Positions 20,990-28,914 of a stretch of DNA of 64,000 nt are shown here, one piece after another. Every line of letters starts with the position of its first letter. The stretch's first letter is position 1. The stretch spans positions 2,232,001 through 2,296,000 of the forward strand of contig NC_014313.1 of the NCBI RefSeq assembly GCF_000143145.1, written 5' to 3'. This stretch comes from Hyphomicrobium denitrificans ATCC 51888 (GTDB lineage: Bacteria > Pseudomonadota > Alphaproteobacteria > Rhizobiales > Hyphomicrobiaceae). The translations under genes and the position numbers were made by a program. The notes below the pieces were generated by a model, which did no database searches, had not been told where the DNA came from, and was given only the letters and a program-made list of their open reading frames with translations.

Positions 20990-21240
20990 GCCTCCCCCAT
21001 AATCCCCTCACCCATCCGGCAAGGGCTGCATGCGAGGCGTCGCGCGGGGCTCGGGTGGGGCAGCCCGACCCGCTCGCGTCACGCGCGCGATGCGGACAAG
21101 GCGACCGGCCAAGTCCGCACGGCATGAGAGAAACCGTGTGCGGAATATCCCGCTTCCTTAAGTGGCCTGATCGGAACCCTGTTCTCGGTCTGTCACGGAG
21201 CGGACCGGTTCCGAGACTAAAATTGCGAAGACCGCGCCGC
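20990..21240. other. GC-rich structured non-coding segment at the right edge of the operon
   Basis: No gene fits here. Several imperfect inverted repeats are packed together: GGGCTCGGGT/AGCCCGACCCG near 21045-21072, TGCGGAC/GTCCGCA near 21089-21118, and TCCGCACGG/CCGTGTGCGGA near 21113-21143. It could be the relic of a structured RNA or of a mobile element end; no family was assigned. Confidence 0.4.
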
Positions 21241-21275
21241 GGAACCCGTCCGCTTCGTGCTTTACTCTTTTGCTT

Positions 21276-21316
21276 GCGCCATCCGACTCCCCTCCGGGGA
21301 GCCGGCCGGATGGCGC
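21276..21316 (+). repeat. Covarying-arm hairpin, copy 5
   Basis: Plus orientation. Arms GCGCCATCC / GGATGGCGC, inner stem CTCCCC / GGGGAG, constant GA opposite CCGGCC, preceded by CTCTTTTGCTT. Confidence 0.88.
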
Positions 21317-21332
21317 GTGTGCGTTATTGATG

Positions 21333-21371
21333 GTGCAATCGACTCGCGTTCCGCGAGCCGGCCGGTTGCAC
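21333..21371 (+). repeat. Covarying-arm hairpin, copy 6
   Basis: Arms GTGCAATC / GGTTGCAC (one G-T wobble if transcribed), inner stem CTCGCG / CGCGAG around TTC, constant GA opposite CCGGCC. Confidence 0.85.
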
Positions 21372-21395
21372 ATGCTTGGAGCGTCGTTCTTATTT

Positions 21396-21435
21396 GCACA
21401 CGGCGACTCCCTGCGGGGAGCCGGCCGCCGTGTGC
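21396..21435 (+). repeat. Covarying-arm hairpin, copy 7
   Basis: Arms GCACACGGC / GCCGTGTGC, inner stem CTCCC / GGGAG, constant GA opposite CCGGCC, preceded by TTCTTATTT. Confidence 0.88.
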
Positions 21436-21496
21436 GTTCGCTCGGATCACCGACCGCCAGCACAGGCGTGTGTCGTCGTTCTTCGCAGTTTATTTG

Positions 21497-21535
21497 GTGC
21501 TGGCGACTCCCCTGCGGGGAGCCGGCCGCCAGCAC
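21497..21535 (+). repeat. Covarying-arm hairpin, copy 8
   Basis: Arms GTGCTGGC / GCCAGCAC, inner stem CTCCCC / GGGGAG, constant GA opposite CCGGCC. A 35-base flank (GCGTGTGTCGTCGTTCTTCG and onward) occurs both before it (from 21468) and after it (from 21538), a local direct duplication. Confidence 0.88.
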
Positions 21536-21563
21536 ATGCGTGTGTCGTCGTTCTTCGCACTTT

Positions 21564-21592
21564 CGGTCGAGCGAGGCCGTTCGAGGATGACG
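21564..21592. repeat. Partial terminal-inverted-repeat element (right end)
   Basis: GGCCGTTCGAGGATGACG repeats the right end of the elements at 8544 and 16697; the left part is missing. Confidence 0.65.
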
Positions 21593-21673
21593 GTTTCACT
21601 CATTCCCGGCGGTTCAATTCTGCGCGAAAGAACCAACATCAAACACGCCGGGCCGCCGGCTCAACACACATCC

Positions 21674-21714
21674 GCGCCATCCGGCCGGCTCCGCGATGCG
21701 GAGTCGGATGGCGC
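21674..21714 (-). repeat. Covarying-arm hairpin, copy 9
   Basis: Minus orientation. Arms GCGCCATCC / GGATGGCGC (same arms as copy 5), inner stem CTCCGC / GCGGAG around GAT. It ends 20 bases before the phnA-like start codon. Confidence 0.88.
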
Positions 21715-21734
21715 CCTCAATAGAGGCATCCTTC

Positions 21735-22079
21735 ATGAGCACACTGCCACCCTGCCCGAAATGCTCCTCCGAATTCACCTACGAGGACGGCAACCTCTAC
21801 GTCTGTCCGGAGTGCGCGCACGAATGGAGCCCGCAAGCGGCCTCCGCAGCCGACGATGACGACGTGAAGGTCTACCGGGACTCGGCGGGCAACACCCTGC
21901 AAGACGGCGATACCGTCATCGTCATCAAGGATCTGAAGCTGAAGGGCTCAAGCAATGTCGTGAAGATGGGCACCAAGGTGAAGAACATCCGCCTTGTCGA
22001 CAGCGATCACGATATCGACTGCAAGATCGAGGGCATCGGCCCGATGAGCCTCAAGTCCGAGTTCGTGAAGAAAGCGTAG
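21735..22079 (+). CDS. phnA: PhnA/YjdM-family zinc-ribbon protein
   Basis: The 114-residue protein has an N-terminal zinc ribbon ([25 protein letters not shown]) and the C-terminal domain [22 protein letters not shown]...[17 protein letters not shown] of the PhnA family. It was once linked to alkylphosphonate use because of its position in E. coli, but its role is not established. No phosphonate genes lie here. The ATG at 21735 directly precedes the zinc ribbon. It lies between hairpin copies 9 and 10, and the downstream copy starts 34 bases after the stop. Confidence 0.88.
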   Translation: MSTLPPCPKCSSEFTYEDGNLYVCPECAHEWSPQAASAADDDDVKVYRDSAGNTLQDGDTVIVIKDLKLKGSSNVVKMGTKVKNIRLVDSDHDIDCKIEGIGPMSLKSEFVKKA

Positions 22080-22113
22080 GTGGGTGCTGGCGGCTCCGCT
22101 TCCGTTTTTGATT

Positions 22114-22154
22114 GCACACGGCGACCCCCTTGCGGGGAGCCGGCCGCCGTGTGC
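22114..22154 (+). repeat. Covarying-arm hairpin, copy 10
   Basis: Arms GCACACGGC / GCCGTGTGC (same as copy 7). The inner stem is slightly decayed (CCCCCTTGCGGGGAG), with constant GA opposite CCGGCC. A half-copy with a different arm (GTGCTGGCGGCTCCGCTTCCG in two parts) lies at 22084-22104. Confidence 0.82.
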
Positions 22155-22169
22155 GTTTGTCGGGATCTT

Positions 22170-22210
22170 CGTCATCCTCGGGGCGCGGAGCGAAGGCCGG
22201 GGGTCCAGCG
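22170..22210. repeat. Partial terminal-inverted-repeat element (left end)
   Basis: CGTCATCCTCGGGGCG and AAGGCCGGGGGTCCAGCG repeat the left half of the elements at 8544 and 16697. It runs into half of a covarying hairpin (GGAACGCGAGTCGCTCGGCG) at 22210-22230, a composite of both repeat types. Confidence 0.65.
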
Positions 22211-22234
22211 GAACGCGAGTCGCTCGGCGCAAAC

Positions 22235-22265
22235 AAAAAAGCCGGACGGAGATTTTCCGCCCGGC
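22235..22265 (-). terminator. Intrinsic terminator of the His/Arg-rich protein gene
   Basis: GCCGGACGG / CCGCCCGGC with a seven-base loop and AAAAAA on its left gives a minus-strand stem followed by a T-run, 40 bases beyond the stop at 22306. Confidence 0.8.
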
Positions 22266-22305
22266 TTGAATTGTCAGATCGTGTCCCGCCGATGCGGGTG
22301 TCAGC

Positions 22306-22605
22306 TCACGGGCAGAACCACACCGGGCCGACGATCACGCAGCCGCGCGAACGCCAGTTGTAGGGGCGGTGGCTGTAGCGATGCCAGCCGCGATAGTTGC
22401 GGTGCCGGTAATGGCGGGTGCCGTAGCCGCGACGGAAGTGGCGATGCCGATAATGTCCGCGGCGATGCTGGACGAGCTCGATGCCGCTCGTTTTCGCCTG
22501 GCTCAGACCGGCGAGGCCCGCCGGGGCCGGTGCGGCGGAAGCCGCGGAACTTCCGAGGGCCGTTCCAAGTGCCAAAAATCCAATAATTGCAAGACGTTTG
22601 ATCAC
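22306..22605 (-). CDS. Small secreted His/Arg/Tyr-rich protein
   Basis: The 99-residue precursor has a clear signal peptide (MIKRLAIIGFLALGTALG, cleavage near ASA-APA). The mature part is dominated by HRRGHYRHRHFRRGYG-type repeats and ends RGCVIVGPVWFCP, with two cysteines that could pair. Similar short basic exported proteins occur throughout Hyphomicrobiales without known function; cation or surface-polymer binding is only a guess. An A+T-rich AGGAGG-like site (TAGGAGGATATCG) precedes the ATG. Confidence 0.75.
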   Translation of the reverse strand: MIKRLAIIGFLALGTALGSSAASAAPAPAGLAGLSQAKTSGIELVQHRRGHYRHRHFRRGYGTRHYRHRNYRGWHRYSHRPYNWRSRGCVIVGPVWFCP

Positions 22606-22934
22606 GATATCCTCCTAGCTGGTTCGTGATTTTGGCCGAGGCCGTGCGCAGGCGCAAGGGCATCCTCAGGCACACAGCGGACGCATTATTGCGTCGTGCC
22701 GAATTCCAAGAAAACGCGTGCAGCGTAAAATTCCGTCGCTTTTAAGCAAATCGCGCCCTGGTGCGGGGGGATGCGTGCGATAATCGAGCGCTTGAGCGTG
22801 CCGCGCATGGTTGCTGCTTCGTATCCAACGTGGTTCGCAAGCCTGGCTCGCCGATCATGCCGTTTTAACGGGCCGCGCATTAGAGATCACGCAAGACCTC
22901 ACCGCATTCCGAAATATTTCGAGGAGATCACGCG
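22606..22934. other. Intergenic region before the carbonic anhydrase gene
   Basis: This 329-base divergent region has no convincing gene, terminator or known operator. The carbonic anhydrase ribosome site (GAGGAGATC) is at its right end. Confidence 0.45.
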
Positions 22935-23642
22935 ATGCTCACACGACGGCATTTCTGCTGCAGCGGTCTGATCGCCGGCAGCCTTCTCACCTTCGATCGT
23001 GCAGTCGCCGCCGGGAGCTGCGCGGTGCCGACGCGCAATCTGCAGGCGGCGCTGACGCCCGACGAAGCGCTCGCCAACCTCAAGGATGGCAATGCGCGGT
23101 TCCTGTCGGGCAGCACGCTCAACTGCGACTTGCTCAAGCAGGTGCATGCGACGTCAGCGGGGCAATTTCCGTCGGCCGTCGTCATCGGATGCATCGACTC
23201 GCGCGTTCCGCCCGAACTCGTCTTCGACCAGCGCATCGGCGACATCTTCAGTGCGCGGGTTGCGGGCAACGTCGTCAACGATGATATCATCGGAAGCTGC
23301 GAGTTCGCGACGAAACTCTCCGGCGCGCGGTTGATCGTCGTGCTCGGGCATAGCGAGTGCGGGGCGGTCAAAGGCGCGATCGACGGCGCGGAGCTTGGCG
23401 AGCTGACGCAGCTGCTCGCGAAGATCAAGCCGGCGGTTACGATCTGCAAGGATGCGCCGGGCGATCACATCTCAAAGAACACGTCGTTCGTGCAGCAGGT
23501 GGCGGTGGCGAATGCCAAGCTCGCCGCCGATAACCTGACGAAGACCAGCGGCGTGCTTCGCGATCTCGTCGATGCCAAGCAGCTCAAGATCGTCGCCGCG
23601 ATGCATGACGTCTCGACGGGGCGCGTGTCGTTTCTGGAGTGA
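22935..23642 (+). CDS. Exported beta-class carbonic anhydrase
   Basis: The enzyme interconverts CO2 and bicarbonate. Zinc ligands are Cys86 and Asp88 in GCIDSRV, then His139 and Cys142 in GHSECGAV. The 235-residue protein begins MLTRRHFCCSGLIAGSLLTF, a twin-arginine signal (RRHF), so the folded zinc enzyme is probably sent to the periplasm. This is less common than the cytoplasmic form and may serve bicarbonate supply at the membrane. A GAGGAG site lies eight bases before the ATG. It stands alone. Confidence 0.92.
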   Translation: MLTRRHFCCSGLIAGSLLTFDRAVAAGSCAVPTRNLQAALTPDEALANLKDGNARFLSGSTLNCDLLKQVHATSAGQFPSAVVIGCIDSRVPPELVFDQRIGDIFSARVAGNVVNDDIIGSCEFATKLSGARLIVVLGHSECGAVKGAIDGAELGELTQLLAKIKPAVTICKDAPGDHISKNTSFVQQVAVANAKLAADNLTKTSGVLRDLVDAKQLKIVAAMHDVSTGRVSFLE

Positions 23643-23667
23643 TCGTGGCGGCCCTGACGCCGGACGA

Positions 23668-23946
23668 TCAGTATCGGCCGGGGCCGTAATAGCCGTCCGG
23701 GCCGATATAGATGCGCATTCCCGGCCCGCGACGGCCATAGTCGAAGTCGCGGGCGTAGCTGTCGCGGTAGTCGGTGTTGCCACCGTAGCGCCGGAGCTTC
23801 TCGCGGTCCTGACTGTTGAGGTAATAACCGGCGCGCTCCTTGGCGCGGGCGCCTTCGACTTCGGAGATCATGTCCGCCTGCGCGACGGGAGCGCCGAATG
23901 CCACGGCCAACCCGACGCTTACGGCTGCGGTCCATATCCGTTTCAT
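23668..23946 (-). CDS. Small secreted protein of a two-member paralogous set
   Basis: The 92-residue precursor has a signal peptide ending PVAQA and a mature part DMISEVEGARAKERAGYYLN, then DREKLRRYGG and a Gly/Tyr/Arg-rich tail. The pattern EVE-x-AR...RAG...D..L.R.(Y/W)G recurs in the protein at 31210-31485, so the two are paralogues. No function is known. It is convergent with the carbonic anhydrase gene, 25 bases apart. Confidence 0.7.
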   Translation of the reverse strand: MKRIWTAAVSVGLAVAFGAPVAQADMISEVEGARAKERAGYYLNSQDREKLRRYGGNTDYRDSYARDFDYGRRGPGMRIYIGPDGYYGPGRY

Positions 23947-24074
23947 GGCAACTCCTGTTCGCGCATCATCGGAGGCAGCTTAGCGAGGCTAATCTATATA
24001 GGGTGTAAACGTCCGCCCACGCCCCAGCTGTTCCCGCCGTCTCTTGCCGCAGGTATTGGATGGTTAACGCGGCG

Positions 24075-24362
24075 CTACTCGCGCAGGACCGAGCGGATCT
24101 GATCCTCGTACTGCTGCACGGCTTCGAGCGCGCGGGCTTTCATGACGGGATCGGAATTCTGGGAGGCCGTGAAGCCTTCGATCGCAGCCCGCGCGTTGTT
24201 GACGATCTGACCGGCGGCGCCTTGCGGATTCATCTCGCGGCTCGCAATCTTCTGCAGAAGCTGGGTGAGAATGACGCCGGTTGCGAGCGACAAGCCGGAG
24301 AGTTCAGCGACTTCGCGCTTCAAGTCCGCGAGGGTTTTTTCGGTGTTGGTCGATTCAGACAT
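24075..24362 (-). CDS. Small cytoplasmic helical protein of unknown function
   Basis: The 95-residue protein reads MSESTNTEKTLADLKREVAE, then LSGLSLATGVILTQLLQKIA, NNARAAIEGF and KARALEAVQQYEDQIRSVL. It is predicted all helical, without a signal peptide or membrane segment. No family was recognised. It stands alone upstream of the two hairpins at 24442-24532. Confidence 0.65.
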   Translation of the reverse strand: MSESTNTEKTLADLKREVAELSGLSLATGVILTQLLQKIASREMNPQGAAGQIVNNARAAIEGFTASQNSDPVMKARALEAVQQYEDQIRSVLRE

Positions 24363-24441
24363 AGGTTCCGACTCCGTGCATCAGGATTTCCTGGCGTTGC
24401 TAATACGGCGGCGGCGAGCGCACAAGATGGGGCTTTGAATT

Positions 24442-24479
24442 GCGCCTTGCGACTGCGCTTCGCAGAGCCGGCCGCAAGG
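24442..24479 (+). repeat. Covarying-arm hairpin, decayed copy 11
   Basis: Inner arm CCTTGC / GCAAGG and constant GA opposite CCGGCC are kept. The inner stem is GACTGCG / CGCAGAG (two bases lost), and the outermost arm bases no longer pair. Confidence 0.7.
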
Positions 24480-24491
24480 TAAGTTCTTCGG

Positions 24492-24532
24492 GCACCTTGC
24501 GACTCCGCTTCGCGGAGCCGGCCGCAAGGTGC
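24492..24532 (+). repeat. Covarying-arm hairpin, copy 12
   Basis: Arms GCACCTTGC / GCAAGGTGC, inner stem CTCCGC / GCGGAG, constant GA opposite CCGGCC. It shares its arm core with copy 11 and ends 37 bases before the SDR start codon. Confidence 0.88.
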
Positions 24533-24569
24533 AATATTGAAAAAACTTCGATACGGAGCGCGCTTTCAA

Positions 24570-25415
24570 ATGCCAACCGTTCTTATTACCGGAACATCAA
24601 CGGGCTTCGGCCTCGTCACGACCGTCGAACTGGCGAAACGCGGCTGGAACGTCATCGCCACGATGCGTGACCTCGGCAAGCGTGCCGAACTCGATCGCGC
24701 CGTTGCGGCGGCCAACGTTCAAAACCTCGTCAGCGTCGAGCAACTCGATGTCACCGACCCGAAATCGATCGATACGGCGGTTGCACGCCTCGATACGCAG
24801 GGACGGCCTCTCGATGCGGTCGTGCACAATGCTGGCGTCGCCGTCGGTGGTGCGTTCGAGGACTTGAGCGATGCGCATATCCGGCGCGTCATGGAGGTCA
24901 ACTATTTCGGCGTGCTCGCCCTGACGCAGAAGCTTCTGCCAGGCTTCAGAGCGCGGCGGCGCGGGCGTATCCTGATCGTGTCGAGTGAATCGGCGTTCGC
25001 CGGGCAGCCTGCGAACTCGCCCTACTGCGCATCGAAATGGGCGGTCGAGGGCTGGGCCGAGTCCGTCGCCTATGAGCTCGCGCCCTTCGGCATCGACATA
25101 ATCCTCATCGAGCCCGGCGCGTATCGGACCAACATCTGGGAAAGCTCACCACGCGTGCTACCCGAGACGAGTGCCTACCGGCCTCTGCTGCGCCACCTCG
25201 AAGTTACCATCGACGCTTACGTCGCAAAGCTTGCGCGCGATCCGGGCGAGGTCGCCAAGGCAATCGCGAACGCGCTCGATGCGCCGCGCCCGCGCTTTCG
25301 AACGGCCGTCGGCCCGACCGCGAAGTTCATGCATTTCGCACGCGGAAAGCTTCCATCGCGCACTGTGCGCAAACTCTTCGGCAGATTCTTTGCGCTCCAA
25401 AAAGTGCGGTGGTGA
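24570..25415 (+). CDS. Short-chain dehydrogenase/reductase
   Basis: The 281-residue protein binds NAD(P) through TGTSTGFG (7-14) and has the NAG-type strand HNAGVAVGG, the catalytic serine in VSSESAF and the YCASK tyrosine/lysine pair. The C-terminal RGKLPSRTVRKLFGRF is typical of classical SDRs that act on hydrophobic alcohols or ketones. The substrate is unknown. Preceded by two hairpin repeats, it is followed 51 bases later by a small membrane protein gene on the same strand. Confidence 0.88.
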   Translation: MPTVLITGTSTGFGLVTTVELAKRGWNVIATMRDLGKRAELDRAVAAANVQNLVSVEQLDVTDPKSIDTAVARLDTQGRPLDAVVHNAGVAVGGAFEDLSDAHIRRVMEVNYFGVLALTQKLLPGFRARRRGRILIVSSESAFAGQPANSPYCASKWAVEGWAESVAYELAPFGIDIILIEPGAYRTNIWESSPRVLPETSAYRPLLRHLEVTIDAYVAKLARDPGEVAKAIANALDAPRPRFRTAVGPTAKFMHFARGKLPSRTVRKLFGRFFALQKVRW

Positions 25416-25466
25416 CGGTCGCTCGGCACAGCGGCGATTTTCGATAATCCAACAGAGGAGTTTTCC

Positions 25467-25754
25467 ATGACGGTCGATTATTGGATTGGCGCGGGCGTCC
25501 TGGTCGCGACGGCAGCGACGGACGCCGCTTATGTGATGTTCACGTCGTCCGTCGTGTCCCGGCGTGCGCTTGCTGCCGCGAACTGGAGCAGCGTCTGGTA
25601 CATGCTCTCATCGTTCGCAGTCATCAGTTATACGAACAACTGGATCTATGTCGGGTTTGCGATCGTCGGCTCCTGGATCGGCGCGTATCTGACGCTCAAA
25701 TATTTCCATCGCGAGCCGAGCCATCCACCAGCGCCGCTGCAGCCGAAGGTTTGA
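25467..25754 (+). CDS. Small membrane protein, probably three transmembrane helices
   Basis: The 95-residue protein has hydrophobic segments at about 5-27, 38-55 and 58-78 (YVGFAIVGSWIGAYLTLKYF) and a short proline-rich cytoplasmic tail. AGAGGAG lies eight bases before the ATG. No function is known. It may share a transcript with the SDR gene upstream. Confidence 0.7.
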   Translation: MTVDYWIGAGVLVATAATDAAYVMFTSSVVSRRALAAANWSSVWYMLSSFAVISYTNNWIYVGFAIVGSWIGAYLTLKYFHREPSHPPAPLQPKV

Positions 25755-25889
25755 GCGGCGGATTTATTTCTTAAATTTTTACGCATGTTGTCGAGGGCAA
25801 GGAAGCATATCCGTTATCCGCCTTCGCTATCGAAATGGAGTGTCCTCAGCATGCACCTTTCTTCCGGTGCGATCATCCTGGAGCGTTTC

Positions 25890-27071
25890 ATGGTCCACGT
25901 TGCGAAGGTTGTTGCGCTGGCGGGATTCGTTGCTTTCTCGAACGTGGCTCAGGCGGACGGCACGCTATCCGATCTGCTCGAACCGATCCGCGCGCAATAT
26001 CAGCTTCCAGCGCTCGGAGCGGCGATCGTCAAGGATGGCAAGATCGTCGCGCAGGGCGCGGTTGGAGTGCGTGTTCTCGGCATGGATATTCCCGTCACGC
26101 AAGACGATCGCTTTCATCTCGGCTCGGACGGCAAGGCGATGACCGCGACGCTCGCCGGAATGCTGATCGACGAGGGTAAGCTCCGATGGGATTCGACCAT
26201 CGGCGAAGTGCTCGGTCCGGTGGTGCCGGATCTCAAGCCGAAATTCGCGGCGATCACGCTGGAGCAGCTTCTCTCGCATACGAGCGGAATCCCGAGCGAT
26301 ACCGAAGATATCATGAAGCTCTATTTCAGCTCGGATGCGTTCGACTATACGTTGACGGCGTATCGGCTGCGCATGATCTCCGAATGGAACGCGGCGCATG
26401 ATCTGAGTGTGCCGTCTGGTTCGGCATTTCAATATTCGAACCTCGGATACGCGATCGTGGGATCAATGATCGAACAGGCCTCGGGCAAACCGTGGGAGGT
26501 GCTGATCACGACGCGGATTTTCGAACCGCTCGGCCTCAAGTCCGCGGGACTTGGACCGCAGGCGACGTTCGGAAAATACGACGCCGCGGTCGGTCATAGC
26601 GTCGATGCGGACGGCAAAGTCACTCCGCGGCCGTGGGGTCTCTCGGCGGACGGACCGGCAGTCGTCGGACCTGCGGGCATCGCGCATATGAACGTCGCGG
26701 ATTTCGCGACCTGGGCAGGCTGGAATGCCGGAGAAGGCAAACGCGGACCTGCGCTGGTGAAACCGGAAACCCTGAAGCGGCTGCATCAGGCGCACATCAA
26801 AACTGAAATTCCGCATCCCAAACCCGGCACGCCGAAAAGCGGAAGCTACGCATGCGGCTGGGGACTATCTCATTTCGATTGGACCGATAAGCCGGTGCTG
26901 GTGCACACGGGATCGAACTCGATGAATCTCGCGATGATCGTTGTCGATGTCGAGCACGATACCGGGATCGTCGCGGTCACGAATTTCCCGGGCGAGAAAG
27001 CCGATGCCGCCCTGCTCGCGGTCTCGAAGGCGCTTTACACGCAGTATGTGAAAGCCGGGCCCGCGCCCTAG
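25890..27071 (+). CDS. Serine hydrolase of the beta-lactamase/DD-peptidase fold
   Basis: The 393-residue precursor starts at ATG 25890 (TGGAGC nine bases upstream) with a signal peptide ending VAQADG. The active-site motifs of class C/DD-peptidase-like enzymes are present: SDGK (Ser79, Lys82) as SxxK, YSN in FQYSNLGYA, and HTG in VLVHTGSNS. It probably hydrolyses a peptide, ester or amide in the periplasm. True beta-lactam hydrolysis is not implied, because HTG replaces KTG and the surrounding sequence matches the broad EstB/peptidase group. Its stop overlaps the MFS gene by four bases, tail to tail. Confidence 0.88.
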   Translation: MVHVAKVVALAGFVAFSNVAQADGTLSDLLEPIRAQYQLPALGAAIVKDGKIVAQGAVGVRVLGMDIPVTQDDRFHLGSDGKAMTATLAGMLIDEGKLRWDSTIGEVLGPVVPDLKPKFAAITLEQLLSHTSGIPSDTEDIMKLYFSSDAFDYTLTAYRLRMISEWNAAHDLSVPSGSAFQYSNLGYAIVGSMIEQASGKPWEVLITTRIFEPLGLKSAGLGPQATFGKYDAAVGHSVDADGKVTPRPWGLSADGPAVVGPAGIAHMNVADFATWAGWNAGEGKRGPALVKPETLKRLHQAHIKTEIPHPKPGTPKSGSYACGWGLSHFDWTDKPVLVHTGSNSMNLAMIVVDVEHDTGIVAVTNFPGEKADAALLAVSKALYTQYVKAGPAP

Positions 27072-28387
27072 GGCGACGCGGGCTCGCGCTCGCTGGCTTC
27101 GTTGCGCGAAGGTGGAAGCAGCCCAGCGGCACGCGGAGCCGACAATCCCACACGCGCGGGTTTGACGGCGAACAGGCAAAGCCCCGCGACGAAGATCAGC
27201 AGGCTCGCGACCTGGAATGTCGTGCCGAACGGCACGTTCTGTTCTTTCAACATGCCGCCAACATACGTCATCACGCCGCCCGCCGTCGTGCCGACGAAGT
27301 TCAGCAGACCGTAGGCGGTGGCGCGATGACGGAAGTCCGTCACGGTGCATGCGGCGGGCATCAGGTTCGCATCGAGAAAGCCCTGCGACATGCCAGCGAC
27401 GAGCACACACGCAAGAATGATCGGGATGTAGTCGACAGCTCCCACCGCGAACAGGCACGGCGCGGCGATCATGAACCCAATCGCCGGGACGAGTGCGCGG
27501 GCGCGTTCGTTCCAGCCCGACCACCAATCGGAAATGTTGCTTGCGATCAGCATTCCGATAAATGCCGCGCCGTTGAACGTCATTGGTCCGTAGATGCCGG
27601 ACCAGGCTTGATTGACGCCAAGCTCGGAACGGAAGAACTCCGGAAGCCAGTTCCGGACCGGCCAGTATGCGGCGCCGTTCAAAAGATTCATCGCGAGGAG
27701 AAAGAGGAATCCGCGCGTCGTCAGCAGCGATTTGAAGGCACCGGCGATCGGCGTCGAGGGCAATGCTTCGGAGGCGGCGGTGGCGTCTCGTGCCTGCTCA
27801 TCGGATGCGCCATCGGACGGGCGCGGGAAAAAGATCATCAGGACCATCGCGTACGCGACACCGATCGCGCCCATCACGAGGAAGCCGGTTCGCCAGCCGT
27901 ACATTTCGGCGAAGGCTCCGCCGAGGCCACCGAGCACGGAGCCTGCGTAGACGCCGCTCAAGTGAAGGCCCGTGGCGCGGCTGCGCGTCGGCCCGCGATG
28001 ATATTCGACGATCAGCGCGACGGCGGCCGGCATGTAGAAGGCTTCGCTGACGCCGAGCATGGCGCGCGCCGCGAGCATGCCTTCGAATGACGTCACCATG
28101 CCGGTGACGAAGGTTGCCGCCGACCAGACAAGCAAGCTCGCGATGATGACGGGACGCTTACCGAAGCGATCCGCCACATAGCCCGCGATCGGCGAGCAAA
28201 TTCCGTAGATCCAAAGGAAGACCGAGGAGAGAAGTCCGAAGCGCTCGTTGCCGATGCCGAGGTCGGCCTTGATCGGGCCGGGCATGGTCACGACGAGTTG
28301 GCGATCGAGATAATTCAGTGTAGCGACGAGCCACAGCAGAGCGACAATTGCCCATGCTCCCCGGCTCAAGCGCTCGGCGCGATGCAT
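27068..28387 (-). CDS. Major facilitator superfamily transporter (ACS/spinster-like)
   Basis: The 439-residue protein has 12 predicted membrane helices. The N-terminal LNYLDRQLVVTMPGPIKADLGI and the loop 2-3 motif GYVADRFGKRP, with ARAMLGVSEAFYMPA in helix 4-5, match the family that carries organic anions, sugars acids or lipids. The substrate is unknown. It stands alone on the minus strand; the next gene upstream at 28701 is too far and unlike it to show linkage. Confidence 0.88.
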   Translation of the reverse strand: MHRAERLSRGAWAIVALLWLVATLNYLDRQLVVTMPGPIKADLGIGNERFGLLSSVFLWIYGICSPIAGYVADRFGKRPVIIASLLVWSAATFVTGMVTSFEGMLAARAMLGVSEAFYMPAAVALIVEYHRGPTRSRATGLHLSGVYAGSVLGGLGGAFAEMYGWRTGFLVMGAIGVAYAMVLMIFFPRPSDGASDEQARDATAASEALPSTPIAGAFKSLLTTRGFLFLLAMNLLNGAAYWPVRNWLPEFFRSELGVNQAWSGIYGPMTFNGAAFIGMLIASNISDWWSGWNERARALVPAIGFMIAAPCLFAVGAVDYIPIILACVLVAGMSQGFLDANLMPAACTVTDFRHRATAYGLLNFVGTTAGGVMTYVGGMLKEQNVPFGTTFQVASLLIFVAGLCLFAVKPARVGLSAPRAAGLLPPSRNEASEREPASP

Positions 28388-28413
28388 TCTTCCCCCCGTG
28401 GCGCGCAGTGCGA

Positions 28414-28701
28414 TCAGCGCAGCTTATAGCAATTTTGAAAAACGCGCGGCGTGCGCGTCACGTCATATCCTGCGAGGCACTGCACGAGATAGGGCTGCGC
28501 GGAATTTTTGAGAAGAATGAAGGTCGAGCGATTGTCAGCGTTGCTCGCGTATCCCGCAACTTCCCATCCGGATTTCAAAAGCTGTTCGATGGAACCGGCG
28601 GGCTCATCCGCTGCGGCTTCAGCCTGCGCGGGCACGCCGCTCATCTGTGCGAGGATGGCCGACAAAACAACGGCTCGGCGGGCCGCGAACCAAAATGTCA
28701 T
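28414..28701 (-). CDS. Small secreted protein of unknown function
   Basis: The 95-residue precursor has a signal peptide (RRAVVLSAILAQMSGVPAQA) and a mature domain LLKSGWEVAGYASNADNRSTFILLKN...YLVQCLAGYDVTRTPRVFQNCYKLR, with two cysteines likely paired. The ending VxxCYxLR is widespread in short exported proteins of Hyphomicrobiales. Function is unknown. It lies 27 bases upstream of the MFS start on the same strand. Confidence 0.72.
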   Translation of the reverse strand: MTFWFAARRAVVLSAILAQMSGVPAQAEAAADEPAGSIEQLLKSGWEVAGYASNADNRSTFILLKNSAQPYLVQCLAGYDVTRTPRVFQNCYKLR

Positions 28702-28914
28702 CGTGCGCCTCCTTCGCGATCGGCCCCGATATTAAACGGCAGAGCAGAACAACGCGAGCGCGCTTTCCGCGAACAGCCTGGTTCACCGGAGTGTGGATTT
28801 GCGGTGACATCCTTTCAAAAGCAATCGTGCAGAGCGGAACGGGCCGGAATTGCGCGACGTTGATGCTTCGAAATGCAGGCAAGCAGTCGAAAACCCCAAC
28901 GGGAGGCAGCAATC

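Noticed and set aside
25890-27071. Serine hydrolase as a true beta-lactamase
   Set aside because: It has the SxxK, YxN and HTG set common to many esterases and peptidases of this fold, and nothing specific to beta-lactam hydrolysis.
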